NCBI GenBank assembly: GCA_004562765.1
Contig: SFRL01000016.1
Coordinates: 5,189-69,188 of the forward strand
From: a bacterium
Lineage (GTDB): Bacteria > Bacillota > Clostridia > Lachnospirales > Lachnospiraceae
DNA: 64,000 nucleotides
Direction of reading: 5' to 3'
The notes under the pieces were generated by a model. That model had not been told where the DNA came from. It worked only from the letters and a program-made list of their open reading frames with translations, and searched no databases. The translations under genes were made by a program, and so were the position numbers. Position 1 is the stretch's first letter. Each line of letters opens with the position of its first letter. Below are positions 44,166 through 52,041 of the stretch, in pieces.

Positions 44166-44801
44166 CTACTGTTTTTTTCTGATCGGATGACGGATGACCG
44201 TCTTCCATTTTTCCGGTGCCACTCTTCGGGCATCTGACAGGTAGATCTCATGGTGAAGGCGTTCTTGTGAAAAATCGTTCTCGTAGCCATTCTCCTCAAG
44301 AAACTGATCCATCTTTTCAACCGTCTCCGGTTCATCATCAAAGGGTCCGATGTGCATACACTGCACACACATACCCTCCGTGATCGTCAGAAATTCCACT
44401 TTGGAAAAGTCTGCCTTTTTCTTCTTTTCCGCCTCTGCTATCGCCCAGTCAAAATCCTCTTTTGTCACGAAATCCGGCAGACGGATCACGGAGATCCAAT
44501 GGAAATCTGCTTTTTTCGTATAGTCGATCCCTTCAATTCCCTCCTGATACCAAAAGCCCTCCAACGGCGGCATCACATAGTCAAAATATCCCTCGATCTC
44601 ATGACTTCCCTTTTTGCTCATTTTGATCGTAAAGGCAATTCCATACAACAGACCGATTGCCTCCTTATACGCACCGCCCTCTTCGTTCGGATTGCCGGTG
44701 CCACGCACTGCAATAAAATTCATTTCCGGAACATGTACGATCTCCGGTTTGTTCTTTGGCATGTAAAATTCTTTGTATTCTTTCTTATAATCAAACGCCA
44801 T
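44166..44801 (-). CDS. GyrI-like small-molecule-binding protein (possible cyclopropane hydrolase)
   Basis: 211 residues. The full length fits the GyrI-like group typified by long Listeria/Bacillus members, with KEYKEFYMPKNKP at the start, MNFIAVRGTGNPNE, FDYVMPPLEGFWYQEG and MCVQCMHIGPFDDEPETV. Members of this fold bind drugs, and some have been shown to hydrolyse cyclopropane-bearing DNA-alkylating toxins; E and aromatic residues of the pocket are present here (PPLEGFWY). It is the last gene of a row behind a WYL regulator and a ClbS/DfsB gene, and it overlaps the TfoX-like gene by 11 bases. Catalysis is inferred, not shown. Confidence 0.8.
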   Translation of the reverse strand: MAFDYKKEYKEFYMPKNKPEIVHVPEMNFIAVRGTGNPNEEGGAYKEAIGLLYGIAFTIKMSKKGSHEIEGYFDYVMPPLEGFWYQEGIEGIDYTKKADFHWISVIRLPDFVTKEDFDWAIAEAEKKKKADFSKVEFLTITEGMCVQCMHIGPFDDEPETVEKMDQFLEENGYENDFSQERLHHEIYLSDARRVAPEKWKTVIRHPIRKKQ

Positions 44802-45123
44802 CCTCGCTCCTCCTCTTTTTCTTTGGCTCAGGAAGCTCCTCATAGATCGCTTCGAACAACCCCGTCAGATATTCCGCGCTGTCCACATTTTCCACCAGAA
44901 GCATGTCCTTTGCCCCCTCGTAGGGCGGTTCATACCTTCCGTCCGGAATATATTTTTTCGCCGCTTCTACCGGCTTGACCAGCAGGCGGTCGTCGCACAC
45001 ATACGCAGCAATTTTTCCTCTGTAATAGATGATATATTCGCCCATCATGGAGCGGCTGGTGATCTCCTCCAAGCCGGACAACTGATCCAGTATAAAACGA
45101 ATGTATTCCTTGCTCGTCGCCAT
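44791..45123 (-). CDS. TfoX N-terminal domain protein
   Basis: 110 residues. The TfoX_N fold is seen from IRFILDQLSGLEEITSRSMMGEYIIYY to RLLVKPVEAAKKYIPDG. In gamma-proteobacteria TfoX controls competence, but small stand-alone proteins of Firmicutes have no known role. The second of two close ATGs is chosen, 8 bases after a GGGG site. The 3' end is basic (PKKKRR) and overlaps the GyrI-like gene, so both are translated from one mRNA. Confidence 0.82.
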   Translation of the reverse strand: MATSKEYIRFILDQLSGLEEITSRSMMGEYIIYYRGKIAAYVCDDRLLVKPVEAAKKYIPDGRYEPPYEGAKDMLLVENVDSAEYLTGLFEAIYEELPEPKKKRRSEDGV

Positions 45124-45161
45124 TGTCATACCCCTTTTTCTCCGAAACAAAAAAACATATA

Positions 45162-45713
45162 TTATGCCTTCTGTCCATTCTTACAATTCTTCCGGTGCGC
45201 CTTAAGTTTTTTCATCGCCCAGTCATAGTGGCTGGATGTGCTGCTCACAAAATATGAGCCCAACACGCTTCCTCCCACCGCTGGAAATACTTTGGATAGA
45301 AACAGCTGCTCATTCGTAAAACGCTCGATCTGCTCCAGCACCTGCGCGTGCGATCTTGCAAGCAGCTCTCTCGCTTCCTCAAGGCTTGTGCTTTGATGCT
45401 TTTCCCAGAATACCTGATTCATGTCCGCGATCGTTCTCCATGTATATTCTTCCGGTAAAAACTTCGTATCCTTGCCATTCATGTTCTCGTCCACAAACCG
45501 GATCATCAGCTGATGCCACTCGTATAAGTGAATAAGCACATCCCGTACATTTTTGTCCCGCTTCCAATGCGCCTCCGTCTTTTTCTCATCGGCACTGAAA
45601 TTAAACGGTGTGTTCATCTCTGCTTCGGTGAGGGAATCGATCATCTCATTCAGTTTCTCATAATTTTCCTCTGCTGCGATCAGCAGATCTTCCTTGTTTC
45701 TCGGTCTTGGCAT
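45162..45713 (-). CDS. ClbS/DfsB family four-helix bundle protein
   Basis: 183 residues, the usual length of DUF1706 proteins. Marks are PRPRNKEDLLIAAEENYEKL, NVRDVLIHLYEWHQLMI with the conserved His/Trp, FLPEEYTWRTIADMNQ and SSTSSHYDWAMKKLKAH at the end. ClbS of E. coli protects producers from colibactin by opening its cyclopropane ring. Bundle proteins of this family occur widely and many are uncharacterised. The gene begins 16 bases after the WYL regulator and is followed by TfoX-N and GyrI-like genes. Confidence 0.87.
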   Translation of the reverse strand: MPRPRNKEDLLIAAEENYEKLNEMIDSLTEAEMNTPFNFSADEKKTEAHWKRDKNVRDVLIHLYEWHQLMIRFVDENMNGKDTKFLPEEYTWRTIADMNQVFWEKHQSTSLEEARELLARSHAQVLEQIERFTNEQLFLSKVFPAVGGSVLGSYFVSSTSSHYDWAMKKLKAHRKNCKNGQKA

Positions 45714-45729
45714 AATACAGTTCTCCTTT

Positions 45730-46638
45730 TTATTCTTTATACACTTCCGTCACACGTTCCGCAATCTTGATCAGCTCCCGGCGGACATTCTCCGGCTCCA
45801 GCACCTTCACCTGATCCCGAAAGGTCAGCATCCATTCGATCAGACTCTCTTCATCCGAATAGTCACCGCAAAACAACAGCGTTCCGTCCGGCTGCTCCTC
45901 AAAACAATCCGGACCAAACTCCTCCACCAGACGCCAGCGCATCTTGGGCTGAAAAATCGCTTTCACCTTCACTTCCCCCGGAAAGATCTTTTCACTGGAC
46001 AGGTCAGGCAATGGAGCTTCCCTCACCTCATAGGCTGTATTGCATATCCGCAGCGCATCCATTCGGTTCAGCTTGAACAGCCGAAAATCCTCTTTTTCAC
46101 GGCACCAGCCCCACACATACCAACTCGTCCATTTGAAGATCAGAAAGTATGGCTCGATCTCCCGGTCGCTGTCTCCCTTTGGTGCATAATACCGAAAAGA
46201 GATCAAATGGCGCTGTTCGATTGCTGTCTGAATCAGCTCAATCTTCGGTGCCAGCGAATCCTTGTACCAGGAAGACAGATCAATGAGCATGGAATCCCTT
46301 CCACTTACAAAATCGGAGGAACCTGCTTTTATTTTTTCCATCAGCTGCCCGTAATAGCGGCTTCCGCTCACGCTATCCAGACTTCTCAGCCCCGCCAGAA
46401 TAACCTGCATATCCTTCGAGGTCAGCAACGTCCGGTCCATGCGATAGCCGTCCATGATGCAGATACCGCCTCCTGCTCCCTGTGCCGTGCTGATCGGGAT
46501 TCCCGCCTTACACAGATCTTCGATATCTCTGTTGATGGTTCTCCGCGACACCTCAAATTTTTCCGCCAGCTCCGGTGCTGTCACTTTTTCTTCCTGCAAC
46601 AATACGGAAAGTATTCCGATCAGCCTGTCTATCTTCAT
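45730..46638 (-). CDS. YafY-type transcriptional regulator (HTH plus WYL domain)
   Basis: 302 residues. An N-terminal winged helix (KVTAPELAEKFEVSRRTINRDIEDL, 16-40) is followed by the WYL region at about 135-205, with RHLISFRYYAPKGD and FKWTSWYVWGWCREKEDFRLFKLNRM. The C-terminal WCX domain follows. WYL proteins sense nucleic acid or small ligands and many control DNA-damage or defence genes. The ATG at 46638 has a GGAGTGAGAG site; the in-frame extension upstream runs through the palindrome. It leads a row with ClbS, TfoX-N and GyrI-like genes. Confidence 0.87.
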   Translation of the reverse strand: MKIDRLIGILSVLLQEEKVTAPELAEKFEVSRRTINRDIEDLCKAGIPISTAQGAGGGICIMDGYRMDRTLLTSKDMQVILAGLRSLDSVSGSRYYGQLMEKIKAGSSDFVSGRDSMLIDLSSWYKDSLAPKIELIQTAIEQRHLISFRYYAPKGDSDREIEPYFLIFKWTSWYVWGWCREKEDFRLFKLNRMDALRICNTAYEVREAPLPDLSSEKIFPGEVKVKAIFQPKMRWRLVEEFGPDCFEEQPDGTLLFCGDYSDEESLIEWMLTFRDQVKVLEPENVRRELIKIAERVTEVYKE

Positions 46639-46688
46639 ATGTCTCTCACTCCGCTCGTGTGCCCTTACATTTATCAATATAGCAAAAC

Positions 46689-46714
46689 AAACACGACAAC
46701 TATGTGTCGTGTTT
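46689..46714 (-). promoter_or_regulatory. 10-bp palindrome before the WYL regulator
   Basis: AAACACGACA and TGTCGTGTTT are perfect inverted arms with a 6-base gap, 51 bases before the WYL start. It may be the operator of the regulator. On the minus strand it is also followed by GTTTTGC, so it could be the terminator of the DUF3021 operon, which ends 63 bases earlier. Confidence 0.5.
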
Positions 46715-46776
46715 ATTTTAGCATGCATGTTTTTTATTTACAATGTGATACTTCAGCCTTTATACCGCACATTCTG

Positions 46777-47217
46777 TCATCCCTCATTCTTCTCCTGAAA
46801 TTCAGCCAGCTCCCTGGTGAGCGTCCTTGCCGACGCACTGTCCAAAACCCAGCTGATGATATTGGCAAATACATAGACCAGAACAACACAGACAGATATC
46901 GTTTTCAAGAAATCCGTGTACTCCGGTCGCAGCGCATTTTCACCGAGAATGATCCCATTTACCAGAAGTTCAATGAGCAGCAATTGAATAAATTTCCGGA
47001 GGAGCACTTCTTTCATGGACAGCTCCCGCTTTGAGTACATGACTGCCTGTGGCAGAATACCTGCGAACGCATAGATGAGCGGCATCATAAATACGGAATA
47101 TCCAAAACGCGCATCCGGCTGGGCAATACTTCCGGACACGAAAATGACTACATTGATCAATGTGACCAGAACAAAATAATTTCGGAACATTTTAGATAAC
47201 AGTTCTTTCCCTTGCAT
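46777..47217 (-). CDS. DUF3021 membrane protein
   Basis: 146 residues with four membrane helices, about 12-32, 42-60, 75-95 and 105-125, and a charged C-terminal tail. DUF3021 proteins are nearly always encoded next to a LytTR regulator and are thought to hold or inhibit it at the membrane. Here the LytTR gene ends 2 bases upstream. This supports the same pairing. Confidence 0.87.
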   Translation of the reverse strand: MQGKELLSKMFRNYFVLVTLINVVIFVSGSIAQPDARFGYSVFMMPLIYAFAGILPQAVMYSKRELSMKEVLLRKFIQLLLIELLVNGIILGENALRPEYTDFLKTISVCVVLVYVFANIISWVLDSASARTLTRELAEFQEKNEG

Positions 47218-47219
47218 TG

Positions 47220-47663
47220 CTATTTGCCCTCCTTTAACTTCTTTTTCAGCGCCGATACATATTTGCGGGAGATGATCACTTCCTCTCCATTTTGCAAAAC
47301 GGCTATAAAGCGGCCGTTGAGAGCCGGTTTGATCGCTTTGATCTTCATGAGATTTACGATCACGGATTTGGAAACGCGCAAAAACTGCTTTTCTTCCAGC
47401 AGGTGCTCAATCTCATACAATTTCTGTTTCGTTTCATACACCTGTTTTGCACTGTACAGAAACACTTTATTGTCCACGGCTTCCACATAATAAAGATTTA
47501 CGATAGGGATCTCATACTGCATACCATCGCAGGAGCCGGAGATCTGTCCTTGCCTGGACTGCACAAACGCCACGATCTCACTCACCTGCGCGTTGATCCG
47601 GTGGCACCGGATCTCCACCACCTCCGGCAGTTCTTCCCCGACTTTCAAAACCTTTACTTCCAT
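47220..47663 (-). CDS. LytTR DNA-binding domain regulator
   Basis: 147 residues. A short N-terminal part precedes a LytTR domain from about 48 on, with IPIVNLYYVEAVDNKVFLYSA, then EYxHLLEEKQFLRVSKSVIVNL-like sequence and GRFIAVLQNGEEVIISRKY at the end. No receiver domain. Such stand-alone regulators work with DUF3021 membrane proteins. Tandem repeats upstream of the operon are likely targets. It starts 14 bases after the hydrolase gene. Confidence 0.88.
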   Translation of the reverse strand: MEVKVLKVGEELPEVVEIRCHRINAQVSEIVAFVQSRQGQISGSCDGMQYEIPIVNLYYVEAVDNKVFLYSAKQVYETKQKLYEIEHLLEEKQFLRVSKSVIVNLMKIKAIKPALNGRFIAVLQNGEEVIISRKYVSALKKKLKEGK

Positions 47664-47677
47664 GTCTCATGTTCTCC

Positions 47678-49024
47678 TTATTGATCGAATGCCTGCGTTT
47701 TCAAATAGCAATTCATATATTCCAGCACCATCGCGTTCATTGTCTCTATGCACTCTGTCGCATCTACCGTACCTGTTCCAAGCATTGATGCAAGAGGCGG
47801 AGCAAAAAGCGGCAGATCTGTAAAGTTCATATGTGCCGCTCCCGCGATAAATTCATGTTTTGCATCCACTGCATGTTCCAAAACATAATGATTCACATAC
47901 AGATTCCCGTATTTCTGTCCTTCATAATAATGGCTCTCACTGTCAAGTGCAAAAAGCGGCACCGGATAGGGTTCTTCCTCATACTGATATTTACCGTCTG
48001 CATAACCAATCTGCTCTCCGAGCATCGTTCCGTCAAGATCGATGACTGCATCCACGTCATCTCTGTAACGCCCGACAGATACACTTGCAGCGCCTCCGAG
48101 TGAATGTCCCATCAGGCCTATTTTATCCACATCCGCCATGGCAAGCACGCTTTCAATCGCACTCTTTTCCTCTTCATTCTCGATGAACCATGCATCATTT
48201 ACCGTACCGCTCTGCTTTGCCTCTTCTACGCTGTCCAATACACAGCTGATATCGGCAGTACGTATTTCCAGCCATTTATGCGACAAATCATGAATATCCG
48301 TTTCTGGCGTATTATTCTCATTCACATACATGACTTCCTGAAGGAAAGCCGGATCCACCGTTATGAGCTTTCCGTCGGTATCTTCTGTAAAAAAGGAATG
48401 ATACGGATGATCCAGACTGATCACCACATAACCGTTACTTGCCAGCTCCATGTAGGTAGAAGTATTACTCTCGTAATATCCAAATGCTCCATGTGAAAAT
48501 AATACCACCGGACAGCTGCTCTGCGCAATCACATCTGTCTTCGGATAGTAAAAATGCACCGGTATTTCCCTGTTTGAGCCATCCGTTTCAAATGTCTCCA
48601 CTCTGTCTTTATCTATGAGGATCGCTGCTGCCTGCGCCACCTCATACTCCCCTGAAGTCTCAAGTCCTGCATATTCCGTAAAGATAAACGCAGGAACAAG
48701 ACTCACTGTAAGGATCACTATGCTCCCGGCTGCACCAAACACTGCCCCTGCCTTTGAGCGCTTTCCGGTGGCTGTCGTTCTCCTGATCAGATACATCACG
48801 ACTGCTCCCGCCAGACGGATGATCAGGAGCGCAAAGCACAGCTTATACTTAAAATCAAATGTAACATTCGGAAGGAGCATCACAAAAAGAAAAACTGCCA
48901 GCTCTCCTGCCCGAAAAACACATCGCGCCACCAGCCACTGCTTCTTCTCTGGAAATCTGAAAAACGAAGAAATCATCAGTGCCACTTCAAATACAATAAA
49001 ACAGATCAATAAAATAATACCCAT
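47678..49024 (-). CDS. membrane-anchored alpha/beta hydrolase (PAF-acetylhydrolase-like)
   Basis: 448 residues. Four membrane helices lie in the first 125 residues. The outside or membrane-proximal catalytic part has the nucleophile motif GLMGHSLGGAASV near 305, PVVLFSHGAFGYYES (oxyanion region) near 180 and a late His in GAAHMNFTDLPLF. It resembles the platelet-activating-factor acetylhydrolase/dienelactone hydrolase group. The substrate is unknown; lipids or esters are likely. It is first in an operon with LytTR and DUF3021 genes. The start is the ATG 7 bases after GGGAAAGGTG. Confidence 0.8.
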   Translation of the reverse strand: MGIILLICFIVFEVALMISSFFRFPEKKQWLVARCVFRAGELAVFLFVMLLPNVTFDFKYKLCFALLIIRLAGAVVMYLIRRTTATGKRSKAGAVFGAAGSIVILTVSLVPAFIFTEYAGLETSGEYEVAQAAAILIDKDRVETFETDGSNREIPVHFYYPKTDVIAQSSCPVVLFSHGAFGYYESNTSTYMELASNGYVVISLDHPYHSFFTEDTDGKLITVDPAFLQEVMYVNENNTPETDIHDLSHKWLEIRTADISCVLDSVEEAKQSGTVNDAWFIENEEEKSAIESVLAMADVDKIGLMGHSLGGAASVSVGRYRDDVDAVIDLDGTMLGEQIGYADGKYQYEEEPYPVPLFALDSESHYYEGQKYGNLYVNHYVLEHAVDAKHEFIAGAAHMNFTDLPLFAPPLASMLGTGTVDATECIETMNAMVLEYMNCYLKTQAFDQ

Positions 49025-49056
49025 CACGATCACCTTTCCCTTCTTAAGTTAAGGCA

Positions 49057-49085
49057 ATTATAGATGGGTATCTTTTTATTTACAA
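49057..49085 (-). promoter_or_regulatory. sigma-A promoter of the hydrolase/LytTR/DUF3021 operon
   Basis: TTGTAA and TATAAT with a 17-base spacer on the minus strand. Confidence 0.65.
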
Positions 49086-49095
49086 TGGTCCGCAC

Positions 49096-49126
49096 AGTAA
49101 GATGCATTTTTTGCGAGTGAGATGCA
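49096..49126 (-). promoter_or_regulatory. tandem direct repeats, probable LytTR sites
   Basis: AGTAAGATGCA and AGTGAGATGCA on the plus strand, 10 of 11 bases alike, start 20 bp apart. They end 11 bp upstream of the -35 box, the place for an activator. The LytTR regulator of the operon is the obvious candidate to bind. Confidence 0.55.
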
Positions 49127-49141
49127 CACCGTCTTTTGGAA

Positions 49142-51958
49142 TCATCCCTTCCCACATGGCACCAGTTTCTCAAACACCTCCGGTGCGATCTGCTGTCTCG
49201 GTGCAAATTCCTCTGAATCCAGATAGCAATAGATCGCATGCAACAGTGCCCGACATTCCGGATATTGCTGCAGGTTTTGAAGCCCCATGGAAGAAAACAG
49301 CAGTTTCCCGTTCAGGCAGCGGCACTCCAGAAGCTGCGCCATCGGGCGCAGAAACGCATAGCTGTCCATCTCTGCAATGATCGTCTCATACCGCTGCGGC
49401 AAAATGACTGCCCGCTGCACCGCCATGGGCCACCACTGCCAGTTCGTATGAAATTCTGTCGGAAAATACTGAAACAGCGGATGTTTTTCATCGATCAGCT
49501 GTCCCATCGCTCCCTCCTGTCCCGGAAAAGTTCCCACGGACCAGAAATCCGTGGTAAATTGCGCCTGTATGGAATCAGGCAGCGCTTCTTTCGTGGAAGG
49601 CGGGGTCAGGTAGACCGTTCCGCCCTGTTGCAGCACTTCCCTTGTCTTTGCGTCAAAATGCTCTGTCTCATATACGTTTGACTCTTTCCGGCAAGGCTGC
49701 GTCTTCGGATATACCCAGACCGGATAGCTGTTCTTTAATTCTCCGATCCATACATACAGATCCAGCCGTGACGGTTTCTTTATCTCATCCAACGCAACCT
49801 TTATCACACCGGCATTCGTCAGCCAACCGGCGGGGCATACGATACACCTTTCTTTCTGTCCGTTCACAACCGCCTCACCGGCAGCGATCAAGGCATCCTT
49901 TTCCCGCAGTTCATAACGCAATACATCCCGGATCTCCTCTTTTCCAAAGTTTGCCACCTGCACGGCAGCCTCTATCGTTTCCGTATTTTCATAGGTGTAT
50001 TTTTCCATAAGCACCAGTGGAAGCTGATCCCGGAAAAAGGCGGAAAAACGTTCCGGTTCGGCGAACGCAAACGGCTTGGGCTGCAGATGCGCGTTCATCA
50101 TTCCCACCAACGCTGTGCCCTGCCCCGGAAAGTCCTGCAGTCCCAGCAGGGAAATGCCCGACAGTGCCTCTGTCCGCATGGCCGCTTCGATCTCCTCCCG
50201 ATACCCGATGAGGGACAGTTCTCCCGTTGCTTCCACATAGCCCTTCCAGTCTCCGGTCATCCCCTGCTCCGCCACCTTCTTTTGGATCAGTCTCAGATTT
50301 GCCGGATCGGATATCCCTTTGAATTGCTCCAGTTCATCAAAATCCGGTAAGATCTCATACTGTCCCACTTCGAAGCTGAACACCGGCTTTTTGTATGTTT
50401 TTCTTATGGCGCGCATCGCATCATCATAGTTTGTCCTTGCATTGGGATATTGATGATTGATGTACCCTTCCATATTTGAAAAAGTGCCGCGCACTTCTTC
50501 ATTGTAAAACTTCTGTGTGGTATAAAAATCACTGGCAGCATCACAGCCGATCTCTCCGTAATGCACATTGGAACCATTTGCGATCATTCTCGTAGGATCG
50601 ATCTCATGGGAAAGCCGCAGCAGCGCATCCATTCTTTCATGTCCAAGAGCGGAAGCATGCAGCTCATTGCCCAGCGTCAGCATCACAAAAGAAGGATGGT
50701 TTGCCAGCATATGTAACATCTGCGTCAATTCCGTCTGATAATAGCGGTAGCTCTCCTCTGTTTCAAAGGCGTCTTTCGGATTCCAGTGTGACAGTTCCGG
50801 CTGCATCAGCATCCCCAGCCTGTCTGCTGCCGTAAACGCCGCTTCCGGCGGACAGTGAGAGTGAAAGCGCATGCAGTTGACTCCGTAAGACTGATAGCGA
50901 AGTAAAATATCGTTCCATTCCTCTTCCGTCATCGGCGGATGCCCCGTCTCCGGGAAAACAGCGCAGTTTGCCTCACTCCGCAGAAAGATCCGCCTGCCAT
51001 TTAATGCCAGTCTGCCGCTTCCGTCATCTCCGAAATCCCGGATGCCAAAGGTGACCGTTTTTGCTGTGTCCTCATTGTCTGCCAGTTTTGCCGTCAGCTC
51101 ATAAAGATTACCCTCGCCCTCATCCCAATGTTTTGCAGCAGGGGATAAGGGCAAGTCTTCAAAAATGATCTCTGACATTCCTGTCGGAAGTTCTATTTCC
51201 CGCTCAACCGCTGCCGGTCTGCCTTTCACACAATCGGCGCCCGAAGCACACTGTAATGCCTCGCTAACCACGACCAGTCTGCCCTGATAGGGTTCTGCTG
51301 CCGACAATTCTACATGAACCGTCACCTTCACTCCCATCGGATACACACGAATGCCGGAAATGAACACCGGCTCCTCCTGACGGATGCGAAAATTTCCCAA
51401 AATTCCGTTCCAGTTGGTCTGTGTCTCGTCCGTCGCCGCGGAAGAATATACAATGGCATCATGCGGCAGTCCGGGATAGCTGTTATCTGACAGAAATGTC
51501 AGTTTGAGTTCAGATACCGGCAGCCCACGCACAGCCTGATCTGTTTTCTCCTGCATTGACGCATCGAACAGTGCCTGTGTGATTTCAAACACATGCGGCG
51601 TACTGATGGTAGGCGCCACAGCATGCGGGACTTCCTTTCCATCAGCCATCAACCGCAGACAACGCGCACGCTCTGCTTCCAGAAAATAACGTTTTCCCGG
51701 TATCCTCTGAAACGAGATCTTTTTTGTAAAAACGACCTCACCCTCAAAGGTATGCTTTCTGGTAAACCGGGTCCCTATGGGAGCATCTGCGTCAAAATCC
51801 TCCCCCGCATTTCCCAGCCCTGCATCCGGATGCCACTGATCAGAACCCGTGTCCGGATGTCCGATCCCGCTCTCATCCAGCGTGCCCGGAAGTTTGATCT
51901 CATATGTTTTGCCGTCACCGATATCCGCAGTCCATACACCGCTCAGATCATACGTCAT
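49142..51958 (-). CDS. glycoside hydrolase family 2 protein
   Basis: 938 residues, soluble, no signal peptide. The GH2 parts are in order: a sugar-binding jelly roll to about 210, an immunoglobulin-like domain to about 320, and a TIM barrel. The barrel has GVNCMRFHSHCPPEAAF, the acid/base Glu in MLTLGNELHASALG near 430 and the nucleophile Glu in VFSFEVGQYE near 515. A long C-terminal region of about 330 residues follows. The bond and sugar are not clear from sequence; beta-galactosidase, glucuronidase or a plant or mucin glycan enzyme are possible. The ATG follows GAGGAGG. It is probably a cytoplasmic glycan-degrading enzyme. Confidence 0.85.
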   Translation of the reverse strand: MTYDLSGVWTADIGDGKTYEIKLPGTLDESGIGHPDTGSDQWHPDAGLGNAGEDFDADAPIGTRFTRKHTFEGEVVFTKKISFQRIPGKRYFLEAERARCLRLMADGKEVPHAVAPTISTPHVFEITQALFDASMQEKTDQAVRGLPVSELKLTFLSDNSYPGLPHDAIVYSSAATDETQTNWNGILGNFRIRQEEPVFISGIRVYPMGVKVTVHVELSAAEPYQGRLVVVSEALQCASGADCVKGRPAAVEREIELPTGMSEIIFEDLPLSPAAKHWDEGEGNLYELTAKLADNEDTAKTVTFGIRDFGDDGSGRLALNGRRIFLRSEANCAVFPETGHPPMTEEEWNDILLRYQSYGVNCMRFHSHCPPEAAFTAADRLGMLMQPELSHWNPKDAFETEESYRYYQTELTQMLHMLANHPSFVMLTLGNELHASALGHERMDALLRLSHEIDPTRMIANGSNVHYGEIGCDAASDFYTTQKFYNEEVRGTFSNMEGYINHQYPNARTNYDDAMRAIRKTYKKPVFSFEVGQYEILPDFDELEQFKGISDPANLRLIQKKVAEQGMTGDWKGYVEATGELSLIGYREEIEAAMRTEALSGISLLGLQDFPGQGTALVGMMNAHLQPKPFAFAEPERFSAFFRDQLPLVLMEKYTYENTETIEAAVQVANFGKEEIRDVLRYELREKDALIAAGEAVVNGQKERCIVCPAGWLTNAGVIKVALDEIKKPSRLDLYVWIGELKNSYPVWVYPKTQPCRKESNVYETEHFDAKTREVLQQGGTVYLTPPSTKEALPDSIQAQFTTDFWSVGTFPGQEGAMGQLIDEKHPLFQYFPTEFHTNWQWWPMAVQRAVILPQRYETIIAEMDSYAFLRPMAQLLECRCLNGKLLFSSMGLQNLQQYPECRALLHAIYCYLDSEEFAPRQQIAPEVFEKLVPCGKG

Positions 51959-51987
51959 CTGCTGCTCCTCCTCTTTCATGCATAAAT

Positions 51988-52021
51988 AAATAGTGACCGC
52001 TGTACCCAACGGTCACTATTT
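51988..52021 (-). terminator. terminator of the NPETG surface protein gene
   Basis: A 12-bp perfect stem AAATAGTGACCG/CGGTCACTATTT with a 10-base loop, then ATTTATG on the minus strand. It separates the surface protein gene from the GH2 gene. Confidence 0.75.
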
Positions 52022-52041
52022 GTTGCTTTATTATTTATGCA

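Noticed and set aside
45694..47034. A 446-codon open frame on the plus strand
   Set aside because: It lies opposite the ClbS start, WYL regulator and DUF3021 genes, has no ribosome site or recognisable domain, and arises from their codon bias.
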